64,000 bases of DNA from Lonepinella sp051851555 (GTDB taxonomy: Bacteria > Pseudomonadota > Gammaproteobacteria > Enterobacterales > Pasteurellaceae). Under the pieces are notes generated by a model. That model was not told the origin of the DNA and did no database searches. It saw only the letters and a program-made list of their open reading frames with translations. The stretch is from assembly GCF_051851555.1 (NCBI RefSeq), contig NZ_JBPDVH010000003.1, positions 1-64,000 of the forward strand. The letters run 5' to 3'. Within the stretch, counting starts at the first letter, position 1. Every line of letters starts with the position of its first letter. The translations under genes and the position numbers were made by a program. Of this stretch, positions 25,993 through 35,860 are shown in pieces.

Positions 25993-28077
25993 ATGAATTT
26001 AACTGAACAACCACGCTTTACTGAACAGAAAGCTGAAAAATTAGGTATCTGTCCTTCGCATTATGATATTGATGGGCATTTTATTACGGCATCGCCCGAA
26101 ACATTGGATTATTTCATCGCACTTTTGTCTGCGGAAAGTAGTCAGTCTGATGCTCATTTTGATGATGTCTTAGTATTAAATGCACAGCAAGTCACAGATT
26201 ACGCTTTTTCTTCTTTCTTTTCATCCATCACCACCTGTCGTTTAACCAACGAACAAAACGAATTAATCTTTGAACAACAATCCGAACAACAAATTAGTTT
26301 ACCGGCACTGCCAGTAGGTTATTATCAATTAACCCTTTCAGATAAAAAACAACAACGTAAAATTCGCTTGTTGGTGCAACCTAAAACCACATTCCAATCG
26401 CCGGTGTTAGAACAGCAAAAAGCCTGGGGGATTAATGTCCAGCTTTATAGCTTGCGTTCTGAGCGTAACTGGGGAATAGGTGACTTTGCCGATTTAACGT
26501 ATTTAATCCAACATGCGACGCAATTTGGAGCGGATTTTATTGGGATTAATCCATTGCATAAAATGTATTCTGCAGTGCCAGATTGGGCCAGTCCTTATAG
26601 TGCGAGTTCACGTCGTTGGTTAAATCCGATTTATTTAGCGGTAGATTTGTTGCCTGAATTTAAATTGGCGAAATCGGTACAAACTTGGCTTACTCAACAA
26701 CAAACTGAATTGGTGCGTTTACGTCAGCAAGAGGCGGTAGATTATCGTGCAGTTTCTGATTTAAAAATCACTGCGCTTGAACAGCTTTTTGCATTCAGTC
26801 AACGGAGTAAAACAGCCAAGATTGTGGCTCGTCGTCAAGCGTTTTTGACGTTTGTTGAACAGCAAAGTGAAAATCTGTTAAACCAAGCCTTATTTGAGGT
26901 GTTGGATAATATTGAGCACCCGACCAAACAAGCTGATGAAAAGACGATTGGTTGGTTAGGTTGGCGGAAAGAATGGCAACAATTAAGCGAAAAAAATCAT
27001 AAAGCCTTAATTAAAAAATATCAACGTCAAATTGAATTTTATATGTGGTTACAATGGTTAACCGAACAACAATTGGCCGAAGTAAAAGTTTTTGCTCAAA
27101 AAGCTGGGTTACAATTAGGAATTTATGGCGATTTAGCGGTACAAAGTTCATGCGGTAGTGTGGATGTATGGAGTGACCCTGATCTTTATTGTGTCAAAGC
27201 GACCATCGGCGCCCCGCCTGATCCTCTTGGTCCTGTTGGGCAAAATTGGGGATTACCGCCTTATAATCCGACGGTTTTAAAAGCTCGTGGTTTCCAACCT
27301 TTTATTGATATGTTACGAGCTAATATGCAACACTTTGGCGTGTTGAGAATCGATCATGTGATGGGCTTGTTCCGGTTGTGGTTTATTCCGGAAAATAAAA
27401 CCGCAGTTGATGGCGTTTATGTGCTTTATCCGTTTGCTGAACTTATGGCGATTTTGGCCATTGAAAGTCAGCGTAATCAATGTGTGATTGTGGGCGAAGA
27501 TTTAGGCACTGTGGCAGATGAAGTGCGGTCTAAATTAAATGAATTTTTAGTTTATTCGTATTTTGTGTTGTATTTTTCACAAGCCAATGGCGAATTTCCG
27601 CTAGCAGAAAATTTCCCACCCCAAGCCTTTGCGACTATTGGCACCCATGATGTACCGTCTTTACGTAGTTTCTGGCATTGCAAAGATTTAGAATTGTTTG
27701 AACAACTTGGTGTGTTGCAAGGCGATTTTTTACAACAGAAATATCAACAACGTTTAGAAGATAAACAGGCATTATTAAATAGTTTACATCGAGATCAGTA
27801 TTTGCCCGATGATTATTATGGTGATGCGTTAAGCATGGCCATGCACGATCATCTCAATTTGGTGATTCATCGTTATTTGGCTCAAAGTGAAAGCCGTTTG
27901 ATTGGCGTGCAGTTAGAGAATTTGATTGATCAGGAAGTGTCGTTTAACTTACCTGGTACATCTGATGAATATCCTAATTGGCAGGTGAAACTCGCATTGC
28001 CATTAGAGCAGATATTTAGTGACCAACGCATTCAAGCGTTGCTAAATGAAATTAACCATAATAGGAAGTCATTATGA
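25993..28077 (+). CDS. malQ: 4-alpha-glucanotransferase (amylomaltase)
   Basis: GH77 enzyme that rearranges maltodextrins by moving glucan chains, 694 residues as in E. coli MalQ. Motifs are QLYSLRSERNWGIGDFADL near the start of the barrel, the nucleophile region GVLRIDHVMGLFRLWFIP, the acid VGEDLGTVADEVR and the stabiliser region ATIGTHDVPSLRSFW. First gene of the glycogen block; its stop overlaps the glgB start (ATGA). Confidence 0.96.
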   Translation: MNLTEQPRFTEQKAEKLGICPSHYDIDGHFITASPETLDYFIALLSAESSQSDAHFDDVLVLNAQQVTDYAFSSFFSSITTCRLTNEQNELIFEQQSEQQISLPALPVGYYQLTLSDKKQQRKIRLLVQPKTTFQSPVLEQQKAWGINVQLYSLRSERNWGIGDFADLTYLIQHATQFGADFIGINPLHKMYSAVPDWASPYSASSRRWLNPIYLAVDLLPEFKLAKSVQTWLTQQQTELVRLRQQEAVDYRAVSDLKITALEQLFAFSQRSKTAKIVARRQAFLTFVEQQSENLLNQALFEVLDNIEHPTKQADEKTIGWLGWRKEWQQLSEKNHKALIKKYQRQIEFYMWLQWLTEQQLAEVKVFAQKAGLQLGIYGDLAVQSSCGSVDVWSDPDLYCVKATIGAPPDPLGPVGQNWGLPPYNPTVLKARGFQPFIDMLRANMQHFGVLRIDHVMGLFRLWFIPENKTAVDGVYVLYPFAELMAILAIESQRNQCVIVGEDLGTVADEVRSKLNEFLVYSYFVLYFSQANGEFPLAENFPPQAFATIGTHDVPSLRSFWHCKDLELFEQLGVLQGDFLQQKYQQRLEDKQALLNSLHRDQYLPDDYYGDALSMAMHDHLNLVIHRYLAQSESRLIGVQLENLIDQEVSFNLPGTSDEYPNWQVKLALPLEQIFSDQRIQALLNEINHNRKSL

Positions 28078-30737
28078 AAAAATTAGTAGAACAATCCGTG
28101 ATTGATGCGTTTTTTAATGGAACGCACGCTGATCCATTTTCCGTGTTAGGTATGCACGAAACAGAAAGAGGGATTGAAGTTCGCGTGTTAATGCCTGACG
28201 CAGATAGCGTAGTGGTGATTAATCGTGCCACGCAAGAGGTGGCAATTCAATTAGAAAAAATTGATGAACGTGGATTTTTCACTGGCGTGACAGCCCAAAC
28301 CCATGATTTCTTTGATTATCAACTTCAAGTCACTTGGGGGCATGAAACCATTGTGGTAGAAGACCCATACCGTTTCCATCCAATGATTGAAGAATTAGAT
28401 AACTGGTTATTAGCTGAGGGTTCACATTTACGCCCTTATGAAGTGTTGGGTGCACATTTCACTGAGTGTGACAATGTCACAGGTGTTAACTTCCGTTTAT
28501 GGGCACCGAATGCCAAACGTGTGTCTGTGGTGGGGGATTTCAACTATTGGGACGGTCGCCGTCATCCAATGCGTTTCCATGCGAACAGCGGCGTGTGGGA
28601 ACTCTTTATTCCGAAAGTGGCTTTAGGACAATTATATAAATTTGAATTGTTAGATTGTAATAATCAACTACGTTTAAAATCTGACCCTTATGCCTTTGCT
28701 GCACAATTACGCCCAGATACCGCCTCACAAGTGAGTGCCTTACCTGAAATCGTGGAAATGACTGAGGCTCGCCGTAAAGCCAACCAATCAGATCAGCCGA
28801 TTTCTATTTATGAAGTGCATTTAGGTTCATGGCGTCGTAATTTAGAAAATAATTTCTGGTTAGACTATGACCAATTAGGAGATGAGTTAATTCCTTATGT
28901 GAAAGATATGGGCTTTACCCATATTGAATTGTTACCCATTTCAGAATATCCATTTGACGGTTCGTGGGGCTATCAACCGTTAGGTTTATATGCACCGACT
29001 AGCCGTTTTGGTACACCAGAGGGCTTTAAACGCTTTATTGCTAAAGCACACGAGGCCGGTATTAATGTGATTTTAGACTGGGTACCGGGGCATTTCCCAA
29101 GTGATACCCATGGTTTGGCTGCCTTTGACGGTACGGCGTTATATGAACATGCGGATCCAAAAGAGGGTTATCACCAAGACTGGAATACCTTAATTTATAA
29201 CTATGGCCGTCATGAAGTGAAAAACTTCTTGACAGGTAATGGCTTATATTGGTTGGAACGCTTTGGCTTAGACGGCTTACGTGTGGATGCCGTGGCGTCT
29301 ATGATTTATCGTGATTACAGCCGTAAAGACGGAGAGTGGATTCCAAATGAATACGGTGGTCGAGAAAACTTAGAGGCTATTGATTTCTTACGTCAAACTA
29401 ACCGCATTGTGGGTACCGAAGTCCCAGGGGCAACCAGTATTGCGGAAGAATCGACCTCTTTTGCTGGCGTCACCTTACCGCCTGAAAATAACGGTTTAGG
29501 GTTCCATTTCAAATGGAATATGGGTTGGATGAATGACACCCTTTCTTATATGAAACTGGATCCGATTTATCGCCAATATCACCACAATAAAATGACCTTT
29601 GGTATGGTGTATCAATACAGCGAAAACTTCTTATTGCCATTGTCCCATGATGAAGTGGTGCATGGTAAATGTTCGTTGTTAGGCAAAATGCCTGGGGACG
29701 CATGGCAAAAATTCGCTAACTTGCGTGCTTATTATGCGTATATGTGGGGCTATCCGGGCAAAAAATTACTCTTTATGGGTAACGAATTTGCTCAAGGCCG
29801 TGAGTGGAATTATCAAGAAAGTCTGGATTGGTACTTATTGGACGATTTCCACGGCGGTGGCTGGCATAAAGCCGTTTTGCAATTAGTCAAAGACTTGAAT
29901 AAAACTTACAAAGAAAACGCCGCACTTTATCAATTAGATAACAAACCAGAGGGTTTTGATTGGTTAGTGGTGGACGATTATCAAAATTCTGTATTTGCCT
30001 TTGAACGTCGTGACAGCAACGGTGAACGTATTTTGGTGGTCAGTAACTTTACCCCAGTGGTGCGTGAAAATTATCGTATTGGCGTCAATGAAGCAGGGGA
30101 ATATGAAGAAATTCTCAATACCGACTCGGCTTATTATAAAGGCTCCAATGTAGGTAACTCTGGTGTCGTTACTACAGAAGAAATTGAAAGTCATGGCAGA
30201 GAACAATCTATTTCAATTGTGATACCGCCATTGGCAACGGTTTATTTGCGTTGGAAAAAAGTTGCAAAAAAGGTCAGAAAAACAGCAGTAAAGCGTACTA
30301 AAAAAGCGGAAACTGCGGTAGAAAAACCCGCAAAAACGGCTAAAAAAGCGACCACAACCAAAGTAAGCAAAGCAAAAGCAACGAAAGCGGAGAGTGTGAA
30401 AGCGGCGGTGGCCGAAAGCGAGGCGACTAAAGCAAAAACAACCCGAGCTAAATCCGAGAAATCGGATACGGTAAAAATGGATGTGAGTAAGATAACTACA
30501 CCTATCGAAACCGAAATTGTGCCTACCACGGCAACAAAAACGACCGCTAAAAAGGCGACCAAAGTCACCACTAAAAAAGCGGCGTTAGAGGCAGAGCCGG
30601 TGAAAAAAACAGTGAAAGCAAAAGCGGAGACCAAAACCACCAAAGCGAAAGCGAGTACGGTCAAAAAAGTAGCCTCAGAAACTGAAACTGTGAAAAAAGC
30701 AACCAAAGCAAAAGCGAAAAAAACGGCCGAAGTATAA
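28074..30737 (+). CDS. glgB: Glycogen branching enzyme with histone-H1-like C-terminal tail
   Basis: GH13 enzyme forming alpha-1,6 branches, 887 residues against about 730 in relatives. The catalytic core is normal: nucleophile Asp405 (GLRVDAVASM) and acid Glu458 (SIAEESTSF) fall at the E. coli positions, and the core ends near residue 728 (VYLRWKK). The extra 159 residues are almost entirely Lys, Ala, Thr, Val, Ser and Glu, with many TKKA, KAKA and KKAT units and two acidic gaps, like bacterial H1/AlgP-type tails. The frame is continuous with no intervening stop. Such a tail could bind nucleic acid or other polyanions, but this is unproven. Confidence 0.96.
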   Translation: MKKLVEQSVIDAFFNGTHADPFSVLGMHETERGIEVRVLMPDADSVVVINRATQEVAIQLEKIDERGFFTGVTAQTHDFFDYQLQVTWGHETIVVEDPYRFHPMIEELDNWLLAEGSHLRPYEVLGAHFTECDNVTGVNFRLWAPNAKRVSVVGDFNYWDGRRHPMRFHANSGVWELFIPKVALGQLYKFELLDCNNQLRLKSDPYAFAAQLRPDTASQVSALPEIVEMTEARRKANQSDQPISIYEVHLGSWRRNLENNFWLDYDQLGDELIPYVKDMGFTHIELLPISEYPFDGSWGYQPLGLYAPTSRFGTPEGFKRFIAKAHEAGINVILDWVPGHFPSDTHGLAAFDGTALYEHADPKEGYHQDWNTLIYNYGRHEVKNFLTGNGLYWLERFGLDGLRVDAVASMIYRDYSRKDGEWIPNEYGGRENLEAIDFLRQTNRIVGTEVPGATSIAEESTSFAGVTLPPENNGLGFHFKWNMGWMNDTLSYMKLDPIYRQYHHNKMTFGMVYQYSENFLLPLSHDEVVHGKCSLLGKMPGDAWQKFANLRAYYAYMWGYPGKKLLFMGNEFAQGREWNYQESLDWYLLDDFHGGGWHKAVLQLVKDLNKTYKENAALYQLDNKPEGFDWLVVDDYQNSVFAFERRDSNGERILVVSNFTPVVRENYRIGVNEAGEYEEILNTDSAYYKGSNVGNSGVVTTEEIESHGREQSISIVIPPLATVYLRWKKVAKKVRKTAVKRTKKAETAVEKPAKTAKKATTTKVSKAKATKAESVKAAVAESEATKAKTTRAKSEKSDTVKMDVSKITTPIETEIVPTTATKTTAKKATKVTTKKAALEAEPVKKTVKAKAETKTTKAKASTVKKVASETETVKKATKAKAKKTAEV

Positions 30738-30827
30738 CAGGTAGAACATTGCGTAACGGAGTGGTGTAGTTAACTACACCATTCCAAACGCTTTGATGTT
30801 AATGGATTATTTTTAAATTATTATTTT

Positions 30828-32801
30828 ATGAGTACATTATTAGGGGCGAATGTTGAATTTCGCAATAATCAACAAGGGGTGAATTTTGCCCTCTATTCAA
30901 GCCAAGCCAGTCGCATTGAGTTATGTTTATTTGATGATAACGATCAGGAACAACGCATTGCCATGGCGAAAAATGAACAAGATATTTGGCATTGTTGGTT
31001 AGCCAATGTAGCAGTGGGGACAAAATACGCTTACCGTCTTTATCCTAAAGATGAAAAAAGTTTGAACAACCCCAACAAATTAATGTTAGATCCCTACGCC
31101 AAAAAAGTCGTTGGGAAACCTGATTTATCCACCATCAACAAACGAGCATGGTTTTTATTAAACGACGCTCGTGATAATGCGAAAGTTGCTCCGAAGGGCG
31201 TCGTGACTGCGCCTTCTGATTTTGATTGGCAAGGTGATGACCAGCTACAAATTCCGTGGGCAAACAGTATTCTTTATGAATTACACGTGAAAGGCTTTAC
31301 CCAATTACGCAAGGATTTACCCGAGCATATTCGAGGCACCTATGCGGGTTTAGCCCATCCGAAAAGTATCACCTATTTAAAACAATTAGGCATTACAGCA
31401 GTTGAATTATTGCCCGTAAATTATGCGGTAGATGAACCGCACTTACAAGAAAAACGCTTACACAATTATTGGGGTTATAACCCCTTAGCCATGTTTGCAT
31501 TAGAGCCTCGTTATGCGGCGACGGATAATCCAGAAAATGAATTTAAACAAGCAGTCAAAGCCTTGCATCAAGCGGGGATTGAAGTGATTTTAGATGTGGT
31601 ATTTAATCACAGTGCCGAGGGCGAAAAACATTTTCCAACCTTTAGTCAACGAGGTATTGATGATGAGGCTTATTATTATCACAATGCAGATGGATATTAT
31701 GAAAACTGGACAGGCTGTGGCAATACCTTAAATTTATCGACGCCACAAGGCCGAGCTTGGGTGTTGGATTGTTTAAGATATTGGGTGAAAGAATACCATA
31801 TTGATGGTTTCCGTTTTGATTTAGCCAGTAGCTTAGGGCGAGAACAACCCCATTTTAATCCGCATTCTTTATTATTTCAGGCCATTGAACAGGATCCATT
31901 ATTATCCCGTTGCAAAATGATCAGCGAACCTTGGGATTTAGGCGAGGGTGGCTATCAAGTCGGCAATTTCCCACCGTATTTTGCTGAATGGAATGATCGT
32001 TATCGTGATGATATTAAACAGTTCTGGTTATGGAAAAATGGCGCATTAGGTGCGTTAGCAGAACGCTTTGCTGGCTCAAGTGATATGTACCGAAAAGAGG
32101 GACAACAACCGCATAAAACGTTAAATTTTATCACCGCACATGATGGTTTCACCTTGCGTGATTTAGTCAGTTACAACCATAAACATAATCTGGCCAATGG
32201 CGAAGATAACCGTGATGGACGTAATGAAAATTACAGTTACAACCATGGTGTGGAGGGATCCGCCGATGGCTTGCCGTTAGCTGAAAAAAGTGCGGTGGAA
32301 AAACAACGATTTTTAACCAGTGTGGCGTTATTACGTACGTTGTTATTATCCAATGGGACGCCCATGTTATTGGCCGGTGATGAATTTGGGAATACACAAT
32401 ATGGCAACAACAACGCCTATTGTCAGGATAGCCAAATTGCTTGGTTGAAATGGTCGGCATTTAATCATGATTTATTTACGGCCACCCAGAAAATCATTCA
32501 GTTACGTAAAAAAATCAGCAGTTTATCTTGCGATCAGTGGTGGACAGACCAGAACGTGACTTGGTTAAATGAATTTAGCCACCCTATGCAAGTGGTGCAT
32601 TGGAACGATAAAGCTATAAAAGCCATGCAAATCTTATTAGATGATGAATGGCTATTCGTGATCAACGCAAAAGATGAATTGCAGAATTTTGTATTACCGG
32701 AGGGAAATTGGGAAATTTTAGTGTCACAACAAGCCAAGCCATTAAAAGGGCAAGGTTTATTGCTTGAAACCTTAGATTTCTGTGTATTACAACGAAAATA
32801 A
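30828..32801 (+). CDS. glgX: Glycogen debranching enzyme
   Basis: GH13 isoamylase-type enzyme that removes the short branches left by glycogen phosphorylase, 657 residues like E. coli GlgX. Visible are the N-terminal CBM48 domain (QQGVNFALYSSQASRIELCL), the barrel motifs VILDVVFNHSAEG, DGFRFDLASSLGRE (nucleophile Asp) and KMISEPWDLGEGGYQ (acid Glu), and NFITAHDGFTLRDLV. It follows glgB by 90 bases and completes the degradative side with glgP. Confidence 0.96.
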   Translation: MSTLLGANVEFRNNQQGVNFALYSSQASRIELCLFDDNDQEQRIAMAKNEQDIWHCWLANVAVGTKYAYRLYPKDEKSLNNPNKLMLDPYAKKVVGKPDLSTINKRAWFLLNDARDNAKVAPKGVVTAPSDFDWQGDDQLQIPWANSILYELHVKGFTQLRKDLPEHIRGTYAGLAHPKSITYLKQLGITAVELLPVNYAVDEPHLQEKRLHNYWGYNPLAMFALEPRYAATDNPENEFKQAVKALHQAGIEVILDVVFNHSAEGEKHFPTFSQRGIDDEAYYYHNADGYYENWTGCGNTLNLSTPQGRAWVLDCLRYWVKEYHIDGFRFDLASSLGREQPHFNPHSLLFQAIEQDPLLSRCKMISEPWDLGEGGYQVGNFPPYFAEWNDRYRDDIKQFWLWKNGALGALAERFAGSSDMYRKEGQQPHKTLNFITAHDGFTLRDLVSYNHKHNLANGEDNRDGRNENYSYNHGVEGSADGLPLAEKSAVEKQRFLTSVALLRTLLLSNGTPMLLAGDEFGNTQYGNNNAYCQDSQIAWLKWSAFNHDLFTATQKIIQLRKKISSLSCDQWWTDQNVTWLNEFSHPMQVVHWNDKAIKAMQILLDDEWLFVINAKDELQNFVLPEGNWEILVSQQAKPLKGQGLLLETLDFCVLQRK

Positions 32802-32945
32802 ACGTTTTTTTTAATTAATTTTTTCAAAAGTTTGAAGTCTATCACAGAATTTTATTTTTATTTTCTGTATAGTGATGACAGATGATGAAATTCTCACCAT
32901 TTTAACTAAACGATTAACCCGAAATTTTATTTATGGAGAATAATT

Positions 32946-34253
32946 ATGAGTAGCAAAGTAGCAGTACCCAACAGATTCGAACTTGTTAAAGAAACCTTGG
33001 TGTTAATTTTAGCGGGTGGACGTGGTTCTCGTTTACACGAATTAACCGATAAACGTGCAAAACCTGCACTGTATTTTGGTGGTAATCGTCGTATTATTGA
33101 TTTCGCTTTATCAAACTGTATTAACTCGGGATTAAACCGCATTGGCGTGGTAACACAATATGCGGCACATTCTTTGTTACGTCATTTGCAAAACGGTTGG
33201 TCTTTCTTGCCACAAGAACGTGGGGAATTTGTGGATATGTTGCCAGCGCGTCAACAAATTGATAATTCCACATGGTATCGTGGCACGGCGGATGCGGTAT
33301 ATCAAAATATGGCGATTTTGAAAAACCACTATAAACCAAAATATGTATTGATTTTAGCCGGTGACCATATTTATAAACAAGATTATAGCCAAATGTTGCT
33401 CGACCACGTGACCAGTGGGGCAAAATGTACCGTAGGTTGTATTGAAGTACCTCGTTCAGAAGCGTCCGAATTTGGTGTTATGGCGGTTGATGAGAATTTG
33501 AAAGTGAAAGAATTCGTGGAAAAACCTGAAAATCCACCTGCTATGTTTGGTAAACCAGATGTTTCATTGGCCTCCATGGGGATTTATGTGTTTGATGCGG
33601 ATTATTTATATGATGTATTAGATCGTGAAGTTAAATCACCTTACACTTCCCATGACTTTGGTAAAGATATTTTACCGAAATCCTTGGAAGAGGGCGTATT
33701 GTATGCACATCCGTTTAGCCGTTCTTGCATGGGGCGCAATACCGATGGCGAAATTTACTGGCGTGATGTGGGTACCTTAGACAGTTTCTGGCAATCAAAC
33801 ATTGACTTAGTATCTGAAAAACCACAATTAGATATTTACGATCAACGTTGGCCAATTCGTGGTAATCCAGAACAAACTTATCCATCAAAATTCTTCTACA
33901 ATAACCCACATGTTAAACCGGTGGATAACTCGTTGATTTCTGGTGGATGTTTGATTACCGACGCAAGCATTAGTTATTCCGTGTTATTCAACAATGTAAA
34001 AATTAAAGCCAATTCCAGTGTCGATCACTGCGTCATTTTACCACAAGTGACCATTGGTAAAGATTGTGTGTTGAAAAACTGTATTATCGACCGTCACGTG
34101 GTGATTCCTGATGGCACTCACATTGGGATAAACATTGAAGAAGATCGTCAACGTTTCCGTGTGAGTAGTACAGGTAAAGTGGTGCTAGTGACAGAATCCA
34201 TGGTTAAAAAATTAACCGGTGAACACATTGGTGACGAAACCCATTTAGATTAA
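32946..34253 (+). CDS. glgC: Glucose-1-phosphate adenylyltransferase
   Basis: Makes ADP-glucose, the committed step of glycogen synthesis, 435 residues. The pyrophosphorylase signature GGRGSRLHELTDKRAKPALY and the FGGNRRIIDFALSNC allosteric/substrate region are near the N-terminus; a left-handed beta-helix with SVLFNNVKIKANSSVDHCVI follows. A GGAGAA ribosome site precedes the ATG. It lies 144 bases after glgX, enough for a separate promoter. Confidence 0.97.
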   Translation: MSSKVAVPNRFELVKETLVLILAGGRGSRLHELTDKRAKPALYFGGNRRIIDFALSNCINSGLNRIGVVTQYAAHSLLRHLQNGWSFLPQERGEFVDMLPARQQIDNSTWYRGTADAVYQNMAILKNHYKPKYVLILAGDHIYKQDYSQMLLDHVTSGAKCTVGCIEVPRSEASEFGVMAVDENLKVKEFVEKPENPPAMFGKPDVSLASMGIYVFDADYLYDVLDREVKSPYTSHDFGKDILPKSLEEGVLYAHPFSRSCMGRNTDGEIYWRDVGTLDSFWQSNIDLVSEKPQLDIYDQRWPIRGNPEQTYPSKFFYNNPHVKPVDNSLISGGCLITDASISYSVLFNNVKIKANSSVDHCVILPQVTIGKDCVLKNCIIDRHVVIPDGTHIGINIEEDRQRFRVSSTGKVVLVTESMVKKLTGEHIGDETHLD

Positions 34254-34261
34254 TTTTATTC

Positions 34262-34331
34262 ACCCTCATTACCCTCACCCTGGCCCTCTCCCAAAGGGAG
34301 AGGGGAGTTGGATTTTCGGGTGGTGAGGGTT
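34262..34331. repeat. GC-rich repeat hairpins between glgC and glgA
   Basis: The same family as 24541-24576: CCCTCACCCT...CCCTCTCCC then GGGAGAGGGG, and an outer pair of CACCCTCA with TGGTGAGGG, followed by TTTTATTT. It may attenuate transcription between glgC and glgA. Confidence 0.6.
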
Positions 34332-34358
34332 TTATTTATTCAAGGAAAACAAAATTAA

Positions 34359-35789
34359 ATGAGAGTATTACACGTTTGTTCTGAACTCTATCCATTACTC
34401 AAAACCGGCGGATTAGCCGATGTGATGGGGGCATTGCCTTTTGCACAAAAGCAAGAGGGGATTGATGCACGCGTTTTATTACCAGGTTATCCTGCGATTT
34501 TTGCAGGGATTCCAGAAACCTATGTGGTGGCTGAATTTTACAATTTTGCTGGCCGTATTTTATTACGTTATGGTGAATACAATGGGGTAGGCGTGTATAT
34601 TATTGATGCACCGCATTTATACGATCGTCAAGGTAATCCTTATCACGATCAATGGTATCAAGATTACACCGATAACTATAAACGTTTCGCTTTACTCGGT
34701 TGGGTTGGTGCAGAATTGGCTACAGGATTAGACAGTTGGTGGAACGCCGAAGTGGTTCATTCTCACGACTGGCACGCTGGCTTAACCAGTGCGTATTTAT
34801 ATAACAAAGGTAAACCGGCTAAATCCGTATTCACGATTCATAATCTCGCTTACCAAGGCCGATTTGAATATCATCATTTATACGAAATTGGTTTACCTGC
34901 AGGCATGTTCCATGTGGATGGCTTAGAACTATATGGCGAAATGTCTTATTTGAAAGCCGGCTTATATTATTCTGATGCTGTCACCGCCGTGAGTCCAACT
35001 TACGCCCAAGAAATCACTCGACCAGAATTTGCTTATGGTTTACAAGGCCTATTAGGCACCTTAGCTTATCAAGGACGTTTACACGGAATTTTAAACGGGG
35101 TAGATGACAATATTTGGCATCCAAATAACGATCCTTATATTACGGACCACTATAAATTAAAATTTATGGCTGGTAAGAAAAAGAATAAGGAACAGTTACA
35201 AGCCTATTTCAATTTACCACAAAATCCAGATGTGCCGGTTTTCGTCATGATTACCCGTTTAACCGAACAAAAAGGTGTGGATTTATTGTTGGAAACCACC
35301 GATGAAATCGTTAGCCAAGGTGGACAGTTAATTGTGCTAGGGTCTGGTGCTCAACATTTTGAACAAGGATTGTGGGGCTTAACCCAATATTATCCAAACA
35401 ATGTGGCGGTGAAAATCGGTTATGATGAAGCCTTATCTCACCTTATGGTCGCAGGTGGTGACGTTATTTTAGTACCAAGTCGTTTTGAACCTTGTGGATT
35501 AACCCAATTATATGGTTTAAAATATGGCACATTGCCTTTAGTTCGCAAAACAGGTGGCCTTGCTGACACCGTAGTGGACAGCACCAGTGAGAACATTAAA
35601 GCCGGTATTGCTACTGGTTTTGTATTTGAACATGCTGACCCACAAGGCTTGCGTTATGCCATTAACAATGCCTTTGCGTTATGGAAAAAACAACGTTTAT
35701 GGGTGAATGTCAGAGCGAATGCCATGGCTCAAGATTTCAGCTGGGCATTAGCCGCAAGACATTATCTGGCACTTTATAACAGAATTTAG
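34359..35789 (+). CDS. glgA: Glycogen synthase (ADP-glucose)
   Basis: GT5 enzyme elongating alpha-1,4-glucan from ADP-glucose, 476 residues. The ADP-glucose loop KTGGLADV begins at Lys15, the position known to be critical in E. coli. The C-terminal catalytic repeat appears as SRFEPCGLTQLYGLKYG followed by RKTGGLADTV. An AAGGAA ribosome site precedes the ATG, and a terminator built from uptake signals follows. Confidence 0.97.
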   Translation: MRVLHVCSELYPLLKTGGLADVMGALPFAQKQEGIDARVLLPGYPAIFAGIPETYVVAEFYNFAGRILLRYGEYNGVGVYIIDAPHLYDRQGNPYHDQWYQDYTDNYKRFALLGWVGAELATGLDSWWNAEVVHSHDWHAGLTSAYLYNKGKPAKSVFTIHNLAYQGRFEYHHLYEIGLPAGMFHVDGLELYGEMSYLKAGLYYSDAVTAVSPTYAQEITRPEFAYGLQGLLGTLAYQGRLHGILNGVDDNIWHPNNDPYITDHYKLKFMAGKKKNKEQLQAYFNLPQNPDVPVFVMITRLTEQKGVDLLLETTDEIVSQGGQLIVLGSGAQHFEQGLWGLTQYYPNNVAVKIGYDEALSHLMVAGGDVILVPSRFEPCGLTQLYGLKYGTLPLVRKTGGLADTVVDSTSENIKAGIATGFVFEHADPQGLRYAINNAFALWKKQRLWVNVRANAMAQDFSWALAARHYLALYNRI

Positions 35790-35803
35790 TTGTAAAAGTC
35801 GTC

Positions 35804-35833
35804 AAAGTGCGGTTAAAATACCGCACTTTTTAT
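35804..35833 (+). terminator. Uptake-signal terminator between glgA and glgP
   Basis: AAAGTGCGGT (35804-35813) and ACCGCACTTT (35820-35829) form a 10-bp stem with a 6-base loop, followed by TTATTTTT. Confidence 0.8.
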
Positions 35834-35860
35834 TTTTATTGATTATTTAGGATTATTTCT

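Noticed and set aside
30242..30706. 154-codon minus-strand frame opposite the glgB tail
   Set aside because: It is the mirror of Lys/Ala-rich codons, giving a Val/Ala/Phe-rich artefact; no ribosome site.
30721..30827. Frameshift fusion of a separate H1-like gene to glgB
   Set aside because: There is no ribosome site or start codon near the core-tail boundary and the frame is continuous, so a true extension is more likely; sequencing error cannot be fully excluded.
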